Below are positions 36,903 to 46,036 of a stretch of 64,000 bases of DNA, piece after piece. The notes beneath the pieces are model-generated. The model did no database searches, was not told the DNA's origin, and saw nothing but the letters and a program-made list of their open reading frames with translations. The number at the start of each line of letters is the position of its first letter. Position 1 is the first letter of the stretch. Position numbers and translations under genes: made by a program. This DNA comes from Desulfuromonadales bacterium (GTDB lineage: Bacteria > Desulfobacterota > Desulfuromonadia > Desulfuromonadales > JAHYIW01): NCBI GenBank assembly GCA_029210745.1, contig JARGFI010000002.1, positions 40,425 through 104,424 on the forward strand. Direction: 5' to 3'.

Positions 36903-39271
36903 GTTTTGAAGGCGCCGACCTCGTCTTCCAGCGTCGCTGTCTGATTGAGCAAGATTTCCACCACACGATCCAGATCCTCAGTCCGTGTCGCATTCTTTTC
37001 GGCGATGCCACTGACCTTGGCGATTGCTTCAACCATTTCCCGGCTGCGTTTGGTTTGCTCGCGGGTTGCTTCGTCGATACGCTCAATCATCGAGCGAACG
37101 CGTTCCATGTTGTTGTTGATCTGCCGACTCCCCTTGGCCTGCTCACCGGTACTGAGTTTGACCTGCGAAGCGATTTCCTTCATCGCCTCAGCAGCTTGAG
37201 CCAGTTGGCGAGCCCCTTCGTTTTGCTGGCGAATGGCGGTGGCGATCTGGCCGAGCATCGACGCCACCTGATTGATCGAGCCGGTAATCTGCCGACTGCC
37301 GCGCGACTGTTCCTGGGTGGCACGGACAATGCCGCGTGTCTGTTCGGCGGCTTTCAGTGTACTGGTATAGATTTTTTCCAACGCCTCGCCGGCGGCGTGG
37401 GAGCGCTTGACTTCTTCGTGAACCCTTGCGCTGCCGGTACTCATGGCACTGACTGCTTCCTTGGTACCGCTCTGGAGGTTGCCGATGATTGCCCCGATTT
37501 CTCGCGTCGAAACCGCAGTGCGTTCCGCCAACTCGCGAATTTCGACAGCCACTACGGCGAAACCGCGTCCATGTTCACCCGCCTGGGCAGCGATGATTGC
37601 GGCATTCAGGGCCAGCAGGCTGGTCTGGTCGGCAACATCATCGATAACTGTCAGGATCTTGCCGATGGCCGAAGACTGATTCCCCAGTTCCTGGATTGCA
37701 TTACTGGCATGATCCACGGTTTCACGAATGGCATTGATCCCGCTGATCGTTTCATCGACGGCGATTTTACCCTTCAGGGCATCCTCTGCGGCTTCTTCAG
37801 AGAGTTTGTTGGTGTTTTCGGCACTCTCCTCAATCTCTTTAATCGAGGCATCCATCTGCGTCACTGACGAAGCGGTTACTTCGGTCGAGGATGAAAGAAT
37901 TTCAACATTTTCGGAAACTTCCTGGCTGGCGACGGACATCTCGTTGATTGAGCTTGAGACCTGATCAACGGTGATAAAGAGTCGTTCCATCTGTGAAGCG
38001 ATCTCTTCAATCGTGGCCCCCAGTTCAAGCGTCGCCGACGAGCTTTCCTCGACGGCGATGACCAGTGAGCCGGTACTTTCGGCGATCCCTGAAGTCGATG
38101 AGTCGATCCCCTGCGTTGCCCGTGCCGACTCATCAAGCGCGGTCGATTGCTGGATCGCCCCTTCGGTGACATCACGTGACGAAACACGAATCTGTTCGGT
38201 TGCGTCGATCAAACCGATGGACACATTGCGGGTACGTTCGACCATGTCGCGTAAACGGGTAAGGAACAGGTTAAAACTTTCCGCCAGCTCACCGATTTCG
38301 TCATGGGAGATGATTTTCAGGGTTCGGGTCAGATCCCCTTCTCCTTCGGCCATCTCCTTGAGATTGTCAACGACTCGTCGCAGCGGGGTGACGATATTGC
38401 GACTGATGGCAAAACCAACCAACGTGGCGACGATTGTGGCGATCAGCAGAATTGCAACGACCGTTGTCGCCAGGCGGCTATTCGCTTTTTCCACTTCGGT
38501 GCGGTCAATCGCCAGCAGCACACCGCTATTTGCTCCGCCGAGAGCATTGGCGGTCAGGGTATAGGTGTTGTCGTTCAGGGTAACGTTTGTTCCTTTGGCG
38601 CTGCGGATGTCTTCAGCGCCGAGCGATTTGAGACCGTCCAGGGTCGCCGCAAAAACGCCTTTTTCGTCAAAAACCCCGATTTCCGCTCCACTGAAATCCT
38701 TGATTGATGCAGCAAATTTGCCGTCGAGGTAGTTGACCCCGGCAAGATGGCCGATGATCTGGTCCTGCAGTTTGATCGGGGCGACGGCAACGATGGCCAG
38801 CCGTCCATCAAAGAGCTTGATGTCGACCCGATCCTCGGTTTCGACCTGCCGCTGCGGCGTGCTGCTGGCAGTGTTGGCGTCGAGAGGTTGTTCGCCTTCA
38901 GTCGTTGATTCCAATAATAGCGCTCCGTTTTGGTCGACAACCTCCATGTGATCAAAATTGAAAGTTTTTTGGGAGTCCTTGATCGCGTCGGCAAGCTGGA
39001 GGGTGTCGCCGCTGAGCACGGCGTAATAGACTGCATTGACCAGCCCCGAATCGCGCGCCAGCAGTTGTACGTAGTTCAATCGTACGGTTTGCAGGTAGGC
39101 CGTGTTGCTGCGAATAAAATCTTCAGTCTGGGCGGTGCGCTGAGCCATCCCCTCTTCAATTTGCTTGCCGGTCATCTGAAAAAGAATGAAGAGCGCAACC
39201 ACCAGCGGAACCACTGAAAGTCCGATGAGGGCAAGGAGGATTTTGGTTCTTAACTTTATTAGTTTAAACAT
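36899..39271 (-). CDS. Methyl-accepting chemotaxis protein with altered tip residues
   Basis: 790 residues. Membrane helix 1 near residues 8-30, an extracytoplasmic Cache-like sensor (about 31-265, with [17 protein letters not shown]), helix 2 (about 270-295), HAMP, then a long coiled-coil signalling domain. The signalling hairpin [20 protein letters not shown] then HGRGFAVVA is clear, but the usual AIEAARAGE is AIIAAQAGE: the near-invariant Glu and Arg that make trimer contacts in E. coli Tsr (E385, R388) are Ile and Gln. Start at ATG 39271 with AGGGA ahead. It lies between a PstS-like binding protein gene and the MBL hydrolase gene. Confidence 0.9.
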   Translation of the reverse strand: MFKLIKLRTKILLALIGLSVVPLVVALFILFQMTGKQIEEGMAQRTAQTEDFIRSNTAYLQTVRLNYVQLLARDSGLVNAVYYAVLSGDTLQLADAIKDSQKTFNFDHMEVVDQNGALLLESTTEGEQPLDANTASSTPQRQVETEDRVDIKLFDGRLAIVAVAPIKLQDQIIGHLAGVNYLDGKFAASIKDFSGAEIGVFDEKGVFAATLDGLKSLGAEDIRSAKGTNVTLNDNTYTLTANALGGANSGVLLAIDRTEVEKANSRLATTVVAILLIATIVATLVGFAISRNIVTPLRRVVDNLKEMAEGEGDLTRTLKIISHDEIGELAESFNLFLTRLRDMVERTRNVSIGLIDATEQIRVSSRDVTEGAIQQSTALDESARATQGIDSSTSGIAESTGSLVIAVEESSSATLELGATIEEIASQMERLFITVDQVSSSINEMSVASQEVSENVEILSSSTEVTASSVTQMDASIKEIEESAENTNKLSEEAAEDALKGKIAVDETISGINAIRETVDHASNAIQELGNQSSAIGKILTVIDDVADQTSLLALNAAIIAAQAGEHGRGFAVVAVEIRELAERTAVSTREIGAIIGNLQSGTKEAVSAMSTGSARVHEEVKRSHAAGEALEKIYTSTLKAAEQTRGIVRATQEQSRGSRQITGSINQVASMLGQIATAIRQQNEGARQLAQAAEAMKEIASQVKLSTGEQAKGSRQINNNMERVRSMIERIDEATREQTKRSREMVEAIAKVSGIAEKNATRTEDLDRVVEILLNQTATLEDEVGAFKT

Positions 39272-39370
39272 AGCAGTCCCTGTCAAATGTAAGCCAAAGG
39301 CTTCAACGCGCGACGTTTACCCGGCCTTCGGTAGTCGCTTGTTTTAGGAAATCCTGGTGGTTATGTGGTA

Positions 39371-40234
39371 CTAGTGTCGCAAGTTTCGGCTGCCAGGGAT
39401 TGGCGCCGCACCCGCTTCCACGGGAAAAAATTTTTCAGCAATAATCTGTTGTCCTTCATGACTTGCAGCCAGGTCGATGAATTCTTTAATCGCCTCTCCC
39501 GGTGACGTTTTTGTGACCAGTAAAAGCGGTTTGACCAACGTGTATTTTCCTGTAGCAATGCTCTGCGCCGAGGGTATGACGTTGTCGACACGCACGACCT
39601 TGACCATGGAGAGATCGACCATGCTGGCGCTGAGAATGCTGATGGCGGTCGGAAATTGAGCAACCAGCCGGTCGGCGTCATGCACGATCGGAGAGATGAC
39701 CTCTTGTTCGGTAAGCGCTGCCGACAGCAAAACCTTTTTACGGACATTGGCACGCATTCCCGATCCGCGCGGGCTGGAGATCACCATGATCGGTCGCTCT
39801 GCGCCACCCACATCCTGCCAGTTTTGAATTTGTCCAGAGAATATACCCTGTAATTGTTGTCGTGACAAAGTTTCAATCGGATTGTCCCGATGAACAATGA
39901 CGTACAGCGCATCCCAGCCGATCAGGTGCTCAACCAGTCCGGCCGATTTTTCTTCTGCAGTGAGAAAGCGCCCGGCACCGGAAATGTCAATTGTTCCCTC
40001 GATCAATGCCTGGATCCCCGGCCCGGTGTTGCCACCGTTGATGGTGAATTCGATCCCGTTACGATTTTTGAAGAGCTTGGCAGCCTGGGGCATGAAATGC
40101 AGCTGAAGGGTTGTTGCTCCGGCATAGGTTAGCTGCTGGATGAGTGCAAAGGTGTTCGGGACCGGTAGTGTCAACAAGAAAACGAGCAGCGTGAACAATT
40201 TGCGTCCCGATAAAATTACGAAAGATTGACGCAC
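39371..40234 (-). CDS. PstS-like periplasmic binding protein
   Basis: 287 residues with an N-terminal signal peptide (basic start, FTLLVFLLTLPVPNTFA). The oxyanion-binding layout of PstS-type proteins is visible: YAGATTLQLHF, GGNTGPGIQALIEGTIDISG with the conserved Gly/Asp, and SSPRGSGMRANVRKKV. No PstC/PstA/PstB genes are near. Its only partner on this strand is the chemoreceptor 99 bp downstream, so it may feed ligand to that receptor or act as a solitary sensor; this is inference. It diverges from the Rrf2 gene. Confidence 0.8.
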   Translation of the reverse strand: MRQSFVILSGRKLFTLLVFLLTLPVPNTFALIQQLTYAGATTLQLHFMPQAAKLFKNRNGIEFTINGGNTGPGIQALIEGTIDISGAGRFLTAEEKSAGLVEHLIGWDALYVIVHRDNPIETLSRQQLQGIFSGQIQNWQDVGGAERPIMVISSPRGSGMRANVRKKVLLSAALTEQEVISPIVHDADRLVAQFPTAISILSASMVDLSMVKVVRVDNVIPSAQSIATGKYTLVKPLLLVTKTSPGEAIKEFIDLAASHEGQQIIAEKFFPVEAGAAPIPGSRNLRH

Positions 40235-40390
40235 GTTTTCTCTCTCCGGAGATAAAAAGTTAATTGACAGCAGGAATAACGAGTAAAACTATCATTTTTC
40301 ATCTGTGCTGGCAATAGCTTATGCGCTCGAAACAGCGCGCATTTGTGCTATTTTCCTGTCTCTGTGATCGACAGGGGGGAGAAAATCACG

Positions 40391-40420
40391 TTGACAAAAG
40401 TCCTCCGGACGGGGTATCAA
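40391..40420 (+). promoter_or_regulatory. Putative promoter of the Rrf2 regulator gene
   Basis: TTGACA at 40391-40396, 18-bp spacer, TATCAA at 40415-40420. Just upstream, CCTGTC (40355-40360) and GACAGG (40370-40375) form a 6-bp inverted repeat with a 9-bp gap that could be an operator. Confidence 0.4.
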
Positions 40421-40460
40421 TTGATCTATAACTTCAACAGTTAGAATTGGGGATTCAATC

Positions 40461-40880
40461 GTGGTCATAACGCGCGCAACAGAATATGCTATTCGGGCCG
40501 TTTTGCATCTGGCAAAGCAGCCAAAAGGGGAGATTGTCTACAAGCGGGATATTTGCGAAGAGCAGGGAATTACCCCCGCGTTTCTCACAAAAATCCTGCA
40601 ACCGTTGATTCGTGCCGGAATCGTTGGTTCTCAACGCGGAGTTGGTGGCGGTTTTCTGTTACTGAAAGATCCTGCGGAAGTGACCATGCTTGACGTCGTC
40701 AAGGCTGAAGAAGGTCCCCTTTACCTCAACCACTGTCTTGTCGAGCCGCAGACCTGTACCCGCGATCTTTTCTGCCCGGTGCATGGGGCGTGGCGAGAAA
40801 TCCGCGAAGAGATGATGGCGTCGCTGCAGCGTTACACGTTTGCCGAACTGGTTGCACGCGAAAATGTGAACAACAAGTAA
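40461..40880 (+). CDS. Rrf2-family transcriptional regulator with three C-terminal cysteines
   Basis: 139-residue winged-helix regulator. The DNA-binding part reads ITRATEYAIRAVLHLAKQP then GITPAFLTKILQPLIRAGIV and SQRGVGGGFLL, standard Rrf2. The C-terminal half has cysteines in NHCLVEPQTCTRDLFCPVHG, spaced C-x7-C-x5-C, close to the Fe-S ligands of IscR. It may sense iron-sulfur or cysteine status. The following genes assimilate sulfate into cysteine and methionine, so it is likely their regulator in the manner of CymR (inference). GTG start with GGGGA ahead. A terminator follows it, so it is transcribed alone. Confidence 0.85.
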   Translation: MVITRATEYAIRAVLHLAKQPKGEIVYKRDICEEQGITPAFLTKILQPLIRAGIVGSQRGVGGGFLLLKDPAEVTMLDVVKAEEGPLYLNHCLVEPQTCTRDLFCPVHGAWREIREEMMASLQRYTFAELVARENVNNK

Positions 40881-40921
40881 CCGTTCTCACGGCTGATTTT
40901 TTTCAACCACAAAAAAATAAC

Positions 40922-40961
40922 ACGCTGCACATGTCGTTGCGACATTTGCGGCGTTTTTTTT
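40922..40961 (+). terminator. Rho-independent terminator after the Rrf2 gene
   Basis: ACGCTGCACATGTCG (40922-40936) pairs with 40940-40954 across a TTG loop, 15 bp with one mismatch and one G-T pair, followed by eight Ts. Confidence 0.85.
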
Positions 40962-40967
40962 GGAAAC

Positions 40968-40991
40968 ATGCAATTATCAACTTGTTGCATG
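40968..40991. promoter_or_regulatory. Inverted repeat upstream of the APS reductase promoter
   Basis: CATGCAA (40968-40974) and TTGCATG (40985-40991) form a 7-bp inverted repeat with a 10-bp gap, about 75 bp before the putative -10 box. Candidate regulator site; no evidence for which protein binds. Confidence 0.3.
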
Positions 40992-41043
40992 AGATTGTCA
41001 TGGCACAAAGTACATAAAAAAGATAAAGAACTTTGAAAAAATA

Positions 41044-41073
41044 TTGTTGACTAATTTGTTGTCATTATATAAT
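41044..41073 (+). promoter_or_regulatory. Putative promoter of the APS reductase gene
   Basis: TATAAT at 41068-41073 is a consensus -10 box. The -35 is less clear: TTGTTG at 41044-41049 has an 18-bp spacer, TTGACT at 41047-41052 a 15-bp one. The surrounding 60 bp are very AT-rich. Confidence 0.5.
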
Positions 41074-41147
41074 TATGATCACAGATACTTTTGCTGGAGT
41101 GGTGTTGCTGTGCAGCATTACGTTGCCACTGCGGAAGGAAAGCGACG

Positions 41148-41876
41148 ATGGAACATTTTATTGACAATGATGATTCTTCACTGTCACTTGAAAGTGTGGC
41201 AGTCAAAATAATCAAAGAGGGGTTGTCCCGTGCGCAAGGGGACGTCCAGTTGGCCTGTTCATTCGGGGTTGAGGATCTTGTGCTGATCGATCTGATCTCA
41301 CGTTTTGCCCTTGAAGTTGGCGTTTTTGCTATTGATACCGGGCGCTTACCGGAAGAGACCTATACCGTGGCCGAGGCAGTCAGGGAACGCTATGCGCTCA
41401 CAATTCACTGGTTTTTCCCTGATCGCGGCGCCGTGGAGGCGCTGCTCAGCGAAAAAGGACCTTTTTCCTTTCAACAAAGTCTTGAAAATCGTCAGGAGTG
41501 CTGTTTTATCCGCAAAGTCGAGCCGTTGCACCGGGCGCTGGCACCGCTGGCCGGATGGGTTACCGGTATGCGGCGTGAACAGAGTGTGACGCGCGCGGCC
41601 CTGGCCGTGATTGAAATTGATCAGGCGCATGATGATCGGTTGAAGATCAATCCGCTGATCGACTGGACCGAACAGCAGATCTGGGCGTATGCTGATCAGC
41701 GGCGATTGCCCGTGAATCGCCTGCACCGTCAAGGGTATCCGTCGATCGGTTGCGCACCCTGCACGCGGGCGATTCTGCCGGGTGAGGATCCGCGCGCCGG
41801 TCGCTGGTGGTGGGAAAATCCCGAACACAAGGAATGCGGTTTGCATCGGCGCCCCGTTGATGATGCCACCCCCTGA
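41148..41876 (+). CDS. cysH: Adenylyl-sulfate (APS) reductase, CysH family
   Basis: Reduces APS to sulfite for assimilation with electrons from thioredoxin. 242 residues: ATP-PPase-type loop CSFGVEDLVLIDLI near residue 35, IDTGRLPEETY, then the [4Fe-4S] ligands ECCFIRK near residue 120 and GCAPCTRA near residue 203 (CC and CxxC), which mark the APS-reducing rather than PAPS-reducing type. The catalytic C-terminal KECGLH is present. Start at ATG 41148 with AAGGAA seven bases ahead; the open frame upstream is non-coding. First gene of a sulfur block. Confidence 0.92.
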   Translation: MEHFIDNDDSSLSLESVAVKIIKEGLSRAQGDVQLACSFGVEDLVLIDLISRFALEVGVFAIDTGRLPEETYTVAEAVRERYALTIHWFFPDRGAVEALLSEKGPFSFQQSLENRQECCFIRKVEPLHRALAPLAGWVTGMRREQSVTRAALAVIEIDQAHDDRLKINPLIDWTEQQIWAYADQRRLPVNRLHRQGYPSIGCAPCTRAILPGEDPRAGRWWWENPEHKECGLHRRPVDDATP

Positions 41877-41938
41877 AACAACGGAACCAGCAGCGGTGCA
41901 GAAAATTGATTGCACCACGATTGAACGGATGAAAAATA

Positions 41939-43243
41939 ATGGACATCGATTATCAACAACTGCGACTCGACGGGATTTACAGACAGGACCAGACCGGGCG
42001 GTTGATGTTACGGATCAAAGCTCCGGCGGGGGTTTTGTCAAGTCTCCAGGTTGAGCAGCTTTGTACTCTTGCCGAGGACTTTGCGCAAGGTTCGTTACAC
42101 CTGACGAGCCGTTGCAGCATTGAATTGCACGGATTAGCCCACGCCGACCTGAAGACGATTTTTCCGCGCCTGGACGCGGTTGGTCTGACCTCACGCGGAG
42201 CCTGTGGTGGCGCGGTACGCGGCATTTCGTGCAGTACTACCCTGGGTGCACACTTTGATGTTGCCCAGCTCCTTGCCCGGCGTTTGCAACGACACTTTGC
42301 TGGTAATCCTTACTTTGAAGGGCTACCGAAAAAATTCAAGATCAGTGTTGACGGCGATTATTCCCGCTCCCGTCATCTGATTCAGGATGTTGGCCTGGTT
42401 TACGTCGGTGACGATGATGGTGTGGAGTGTTTCGACATCTGGTGTGCCGGAGGCCTGGGGCGTGCACCGCAAGCCGGGTTCCTGTTCGAAAAGGCGGTGG
42501 CGAGCAACCGGGTGATCCCGTTGACAGAGAGTATCGTGCGCGTCTATGCCGCCCACACGCCAGCAGGTAAGCGCTTGAAAAGCTTGCTTAATGACATCGG
42601 TGAAGAGCGGTTTCGGACGTTGGTAAGCACCGATGGCGCCGCGCACAGTGTCCCGTCGTTACGGCCAACAGTCGTTGGCGCAGCGCTGCCGAGCAAGCAC
42701 GCCATCATTGAAGTGGGGATCTTTGCCGGAGAGATCAACGCCACGCGCTTTAGCGCTCTGGCGCAATTGGCCAACAGCTATTGCGACGGTTTTCTGGCGC
42801 TGACTGCGGATCAGAATATTGCCCTGCCCCTTGTTCAGGCGGATCAGCGGGACGCGGCGCAGCAGGCGCTCGCCGCCGCAGGGTTCAGCGGTGAGACGCC
42901 CGCCGAACAGGTGACCTTTCGCGTCTGTCCGGGGAATCATGAATGCCGCATGGGCTTGTCGGCGACCCGCGACGTTGCCGCACACGTTATCCACGCGCTC
43001 GATGCAGCGGGGCGTCAGCAATCCTGGGCAATCTCCGGATGTGCCAACTCCTGTTCACAGCCACAGTTGGCTGATTTCGGTATCATGACCAGTAATGGCG
43101 AAAAAAACGGTGCTGGAACGCGTACCCCGCGTTTCGATCTTTACCGCCGCAGCAGCGCGGGTTTAGGGCGCGTGGTGGCAGAAAATCTTGATCTTAATGA
43201 GCTCTTGCGGCTGGTAAATACCTTGCCAGCAGTTAAACTGTAA
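41939..43243 (+). CDS. Siroheme [4Fe-4S] sulfite/nitrite reductase
   Basis: 434 residues with two ferredoxin-like halves. The siroheme-iron-sulfur ligands are CPGNHEC near residue 330 and GCANSCSQP near residue 365. The substrate-side [10 protein letters not shown] and [15 protein letters not shown] fit the family. Placed between cysH and cysK, it probably reduces sulfite to sulfide. It is shorter than NirA/CysI-type enzymes (commonly over 500 residues), nearer to small assimilatory-type reductases. Starts 62 bp after cysH with only GGAT as ribosome site. Confidence 0.87.
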   Translation: MDIDYQQLRLDGIYRQDQTGRLMLRIKAPAGVLSSLQVEQLCTLAEDFAQGSLHLTSRCSIELHGLAHADLKTIFPRLDAVGLTSRGACGGAVRGISCSTTLGAHFDVAQLLARRLQRHFAGNPYFEGLPKKFKISVDGDYSRSRHLIQDVGLVYVGDDDGVECFDIWCAGGLGRAPQAGFLFEKAVASNRVIPLTESIVRVYAAHTPAGKRLKSLLNDIGEERFRTLVSTDGAAHSVPSLRPTVVGAALPSKHAIIEVGIFAGEINATRFSALAQLANSYCDGFLALTADQNIALPLVQADQRDAAQQALAAAGFSGETPAEQVTFRVCPGNHECRMGLSATRDVAAHVIHALDAAGRQQSWAISGCANSCSQPQLADFGIMTSNGEKNGAGTRTPRFDLYRRSSAGLGRVVAENLDLNELLRLVNTLPAVKL

Positions 43244-43370
43244 GTCGTTGCGCAAAAAAAATCAGGGTGGCCAGGAAAAAATTTCGTCGTGCAACGCCGT
43301 AACGCTTTTTGCGCCGCCATTAAATGCCATACCCGTCAACGCAGCATCAAAACACGAGAAGGAGATCGAC

Positions 43371-44324
43371 ATGAGTCAGATATTCAGTGATAATTCACTC
43401 TCGATTGGCCGCACCCCGCTGATCAAACTGAACCGCATTACCCCCGGCGGAGCGGTGGTCCTCGGTAAAGTTGAGGGGCGTAACCCTGCTTATTCCGTCA
43501 AGTGCCGGATAGGTGCCGCGATGATCAGGGATGCCGAGGAAAAAGGGCTGCTCGGTTCTGGCCGGGAGATTGTTGAGCCGACCAGCGGCAACACCGGGAT
43601 CGCGCTGGCATTCGTCGCCGCCGCCCGCGGTATCCCGATCACTTTGACGATGCCCGAAACGATGAGTCTCGAACGGCGCAAGGTGCTTCAGGCCTTCGGG
43701 GCCAAGCTGATTTTGACCCCCGGAGCCAAGGGGATGGGGGGGGCGATTGCCGCCGCTGAGGAACTTGCGCAAAGCGAACCCGAACGTTACCTGCTGTTGC
43801 ATCAATTTAAAAACCCGGCGAATCCGTTGATTCACGAGCAGACCACGGGGCCGGAAATCTGGACCGATACGGAGGGTAAAATTGACGTGCTGATTTCCGG
43901 TGTAGGTACCGGCGGTACCATCACCGGTATCTCGCGTTACATCAAGCAAACGCGGGGGAAAGCAATTTTGTCGGTTGCGGTTGAGCCGAGCGAAAGCCCG
44001 GTGATCACCCAGCATCTGGCCGGGGATCCGCTTACGCCGGGACCGCACAAGATTCAGGGGATTGGTGCCGGATTTATTCCCGAGACCCTTGATCTGTCGG
44101 TCATTGATCGTGTCGAGCAGGTCAGCAGTGAGGAATCCCTCACCTTTGCCCGCAGACTGGCCAAAGAAGAAGGGCTGCTTTCCGGAATTTCCTGTGGTGC
44201 AGCAACCGCAGTGGCGGCCCGCCTGGCAAAGCAACCGGAATTTTCCGGCAAAACGATCGTCGTGATCCTCCCCGATTCCGGCGAGCGCTATCTGTCGAGC
44301 GTGCTGTTTGAGGATCTTTCCTGA
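43371..44324 (+). CDS. cysK: Cysteine synthase A
   Basis: PLP enzyme making cysteine from O-acetylserine and sulfide. 317 residues: PLP-lysine segment [17 protein letters not shown] near residue 40, [18 protein letters not shown], phosphate loop [10 protein letters not shown] near residue 180, and [12 protein letters not shown]. Start at ATG 43371 with GAAGGAG ahead; the upstream open frame has no ribosome site. It follows the siroheme reductase by 127 bp without an evident promoter, so the three genes may form one unit producing and fixing sulfide. Confidence 0.94.
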   Translation: MSQIFSDNSLSIGRTPLIKLNRITPGGAVVLGKVEGRNPAYSVKCRIGAAMIRDAEEKGLLGSGREIVEPTSGNTGIALAFVAAARGIPITLTMPETMSLERRKVLQAFGAKLILTPGAKGMGGAIAAAEELAQSEPERYLLLHQFKNPANPLIHEQTTGPEIWTDTEGKIDVLISGVGTGGTITGISRYIKQTRGKAILSVAVEPSESPVITQHLAGDPLTPGPHKIQGIGAGFIPETLDLSVIDRVEQVSSEESLTFARRLAKEEGLLSGISCGAATAVAARLAKQPEFSGKTIVVILPDSGERYLSSVLFEDLS

Positions 44325-44481
44325 GCCTGCATGCCGACACCTCTGTGCCCCGCAATTTTTGGCGCAAAGGGCGTCTGTAACAAGCATGTTGTTAAAGTCG
44401 ACAAAAATATGTTGACAGAGCGATGCTCCTTCTTTAGCGTTATGGTTAACTACTAAAATTTAATAGACCGTCAAGTACGCG

Positions 44482-44601
44482 TCTTTATCAAGAGTGGTTA
44501 AGGGACAGGCCCGATGACACCACAGCAACCGATTCGCAGCCGCGAATGTCAGGTGCTAATTCCTGCCTCGCAGTTAAGTTTCAGCGAGGAAAAGATGAGG
44601 A
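44482..44601 (+). ncRNA. SAM-I (S-box) riboswitch
   Basis: The conserved core is clear: TATCAAGAG, AAGGGACAGGCCCGATGA with a following CAGCAACC, and AGGTGCTAATTCC at 44551-44563. The outer P1 helix forms between TCTTTATC (44482-44489) and GATGAGGA (44594-44601), with two G-T pairs. Binding of S-adenosylmethionine should stabilise P1 and favour the terminator at 44637. A TTGACA at 44412-44417 may be its -35 box, though the -10 is poor. It controls the metI-like and metC-like genes downstream. Confidence 0.93.
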
Positions 44602-44636
44602 TGGCGCTTCGCGATATGGCCAGCCATCCCTCCACG

Positions 44637-44669
44637 AAGCCCTTTCTCGAATCCCGAGAAGGGGCTTTT
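44637..44669 (+). terminator. Riboswitch-controlled terminator upstream of metI
   Basis: AAGCCCTTTCTCG (44637-44649) pairs fully with 44655-44667 (one G-T) and is followed by a short T-run. GCTTCG (44606-44611) just after the aptamer can pair with CGAAGC at 44635-44640, the foot of this stem, and GGATGGC (44599-44605) with GCCATCC (44623-44629), offering alternative folds when SAM is absent. Confidence 0.85.
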
Positions 44670-44715
44670 AGTTGTATTCTTGCCGAAAACAACCGCGAAG
44701 AAAAGGAGCACAATG

Positions 44716-45867
44716 ATGGTAAAACAGACATTAACGACGGAGAGTCGTCTGGTCCAGCTCGGCGTCGGGCGGGACGAGCGTACCGGCGCGATCAGCGTGC
44801 CGATCCACCCCAGCGCAACCTTTCGTCACCCCGGTGTCGGCGAATCAACCGGTTACGATTACACCCGCTCCGGCAATCCGACGCGGGATATTCTCGAAGC
44901 GGGGTTGGCAGAGCTGGAAGGCGGCAGTCGCGGCCTGGCGTTCTCCTCCGGCATGGCGGCACTGACCACCCTCTTTCTGCATTTTGCCAAAGGCGACCAT
45001 CTGATCGTCTCCGAGGATCTCTACGGCGGCACCTACCGGGTGCTGGAACAGGTCTTCGCCGATTTCGGACTCAGTGCCAGCTACGTCGACAGCCGCGATC
45101 TGGAGCAGGTGGCGGCGGCGATCAGACCCGCCACCCGCGCCATGCTGATTGAAACTCCCGGCAATCCGCTCCTCGGTATCGCCGATCTGCGCGGGCTGGC
45201 GGCACTCTGTCGCCAACATGAACTGCTGCTGGTGGTCGACAATACCTTTCTGACGCCGGTACTGCAACGCCCCCTGGAACTCGGTGCCGACATCGTCGTC
45301 CACTCGGCGACCAAATATCTTGCCGGACACAACGATCTCTGCGCCGGGGCGCTGATCGCCAAAGATCCCGCCCTGGGGGAGCGGCTCTACTTTTTGCAGA
45401 ACTCCACCGGCGCGATCCTCTCCCCGCAAGACTGCTGGCTGCTGATTCGCAGCCTCAAAACCCTCAACCTGCGTCTCGAACGCCAGTGCGCCAGCGCGCA
45501 GACGGTGGCTGAGTGGCTGCAACAGCACCCCAAGGTCACCGCAGTTTACTATCCCGGCCTGCCGACCCATCCCGGCCATGTTCTGCAACGGTCGCAAGCC
45601 GACGGTTTTGGTGGTATGCTCTCCTTCCGGGTGACCGATCAGGCCACTGCCCACCGGCTCCTGAAACGGCTACAGTTGATTTCCTTCGCCGAAAGTCTCG
45701 GTGGGGTTGAATCGCTGATGACGTTGCCGGCGGAACAGACCCACGGCGATATCCCGGAACCGGAGCGTCTGCGTCTCGGCATCTGCGCCGCGCTGCTACG
45801 GCTGTCGGTGGGGATCGAGACAGTTGAGGATATCATTTCTGATTTAGCGCAGGCTCTGGGAGACTGA
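44716..45867 (+). CDS. metI: Cystathionine gamma-synthase / O-acylhomoserine thiolyase, MetI-like
   Basis: PLP enzyme of the Cys/Met metabolism family, 383 residues. It matches the Bacillus MetI pattern closely: GESTGYDYTRSGNPTRDILE, EDLYGGTYRVLEQVF, DNTFLTPVLQRPLELGADIV, and HSATKYLAGHNDL with the PLP lysine. It should join an activated homoserine with cysteine (or sulfide) on the way to methionine. Control by a SAM riboswitch fits. Start chosen at the second of two adjacent ATGs (44716), seven bases after AAGGAG. Confidence 0.88.
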   Translation: MVKQTLTTESRLVQLGVGRDERTGAISVPIHPSATFRHPGVGESTGYDYTRSGNPTRDILEAGLAELEGGSRGLAFSSGMAALTTLFLHFAKGDHLIVSEDLYGGTYRVLEQVFADFGLSASYVDSRDLEQVAAAIRPATRAMLIETPGNPLLGIADLRGLAALCRQHELLLVVDNTFLTPVLQRPLELGADIVVHSATKYLAGHNDLCAGALIAKDPALGERLYFLQNSTGAILSPQDCWLLIRSLKTLNLRLERQCASAQTVAEWLQQHPKVTAVYYPGLPTHPGHVLQRSQADGFGGMLSFRVTDQATAHRLLKRLQLISFAESLGGVESLMTLPAEQTHGDIPEPERLRLGICAALLRLSVGIETVEDIISDLAQALGD

Positions 45868-45878
45868 AATTATTTATT

Positions 45879-46013
45879 CACCACAGAGGACACGAAGAAC
45901 ACGAAGCGAACCTTAACAACAAGATCAAAACCGGTTTTGTGGCTGAAATAGCATTCACACTATCCGCATAATCGCGGTCAAAAAACTTCGTGAGCTTCGT
46001 GCTCTTCGTGGTG
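45879..46013. repeat. CACGAAG/CTTCGTG inverted repeat element between metI and metC
   Basis: CACCACAGAGGACACGAAGA opens the element and CTTCGTGCTCTTCGTGGTG closes it in reverse, the outer 28 or so bases forming an imperfect inverted repeat around about 80 bp of unique, non-coding sequence. It belongs to the CACGAAG debris-repeat type also seen at 32132-32149. Confidence 0.55.
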
Positions 46014-46036
46014 AGAATATAAAGGACAAACAAACC

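Noticed and set aside
36692-37867. 391-codon plus-strand frame opposite the chemoreceptor
   Set aside because: The minus strand encodes an unmistakable receptor signalling domain.
44514-45152. Open frame starting in the SAM riboswitch
   Set aside because: It crosses the aptamer and terminator and continues out of frame through metI; its composition is Arg-rich shadow.
45879-46013. CRISPR-like repeats
   Set aside because: CACGAAG units are few, unevenly spaced and inverted, with no regular spacers and no cas genes.
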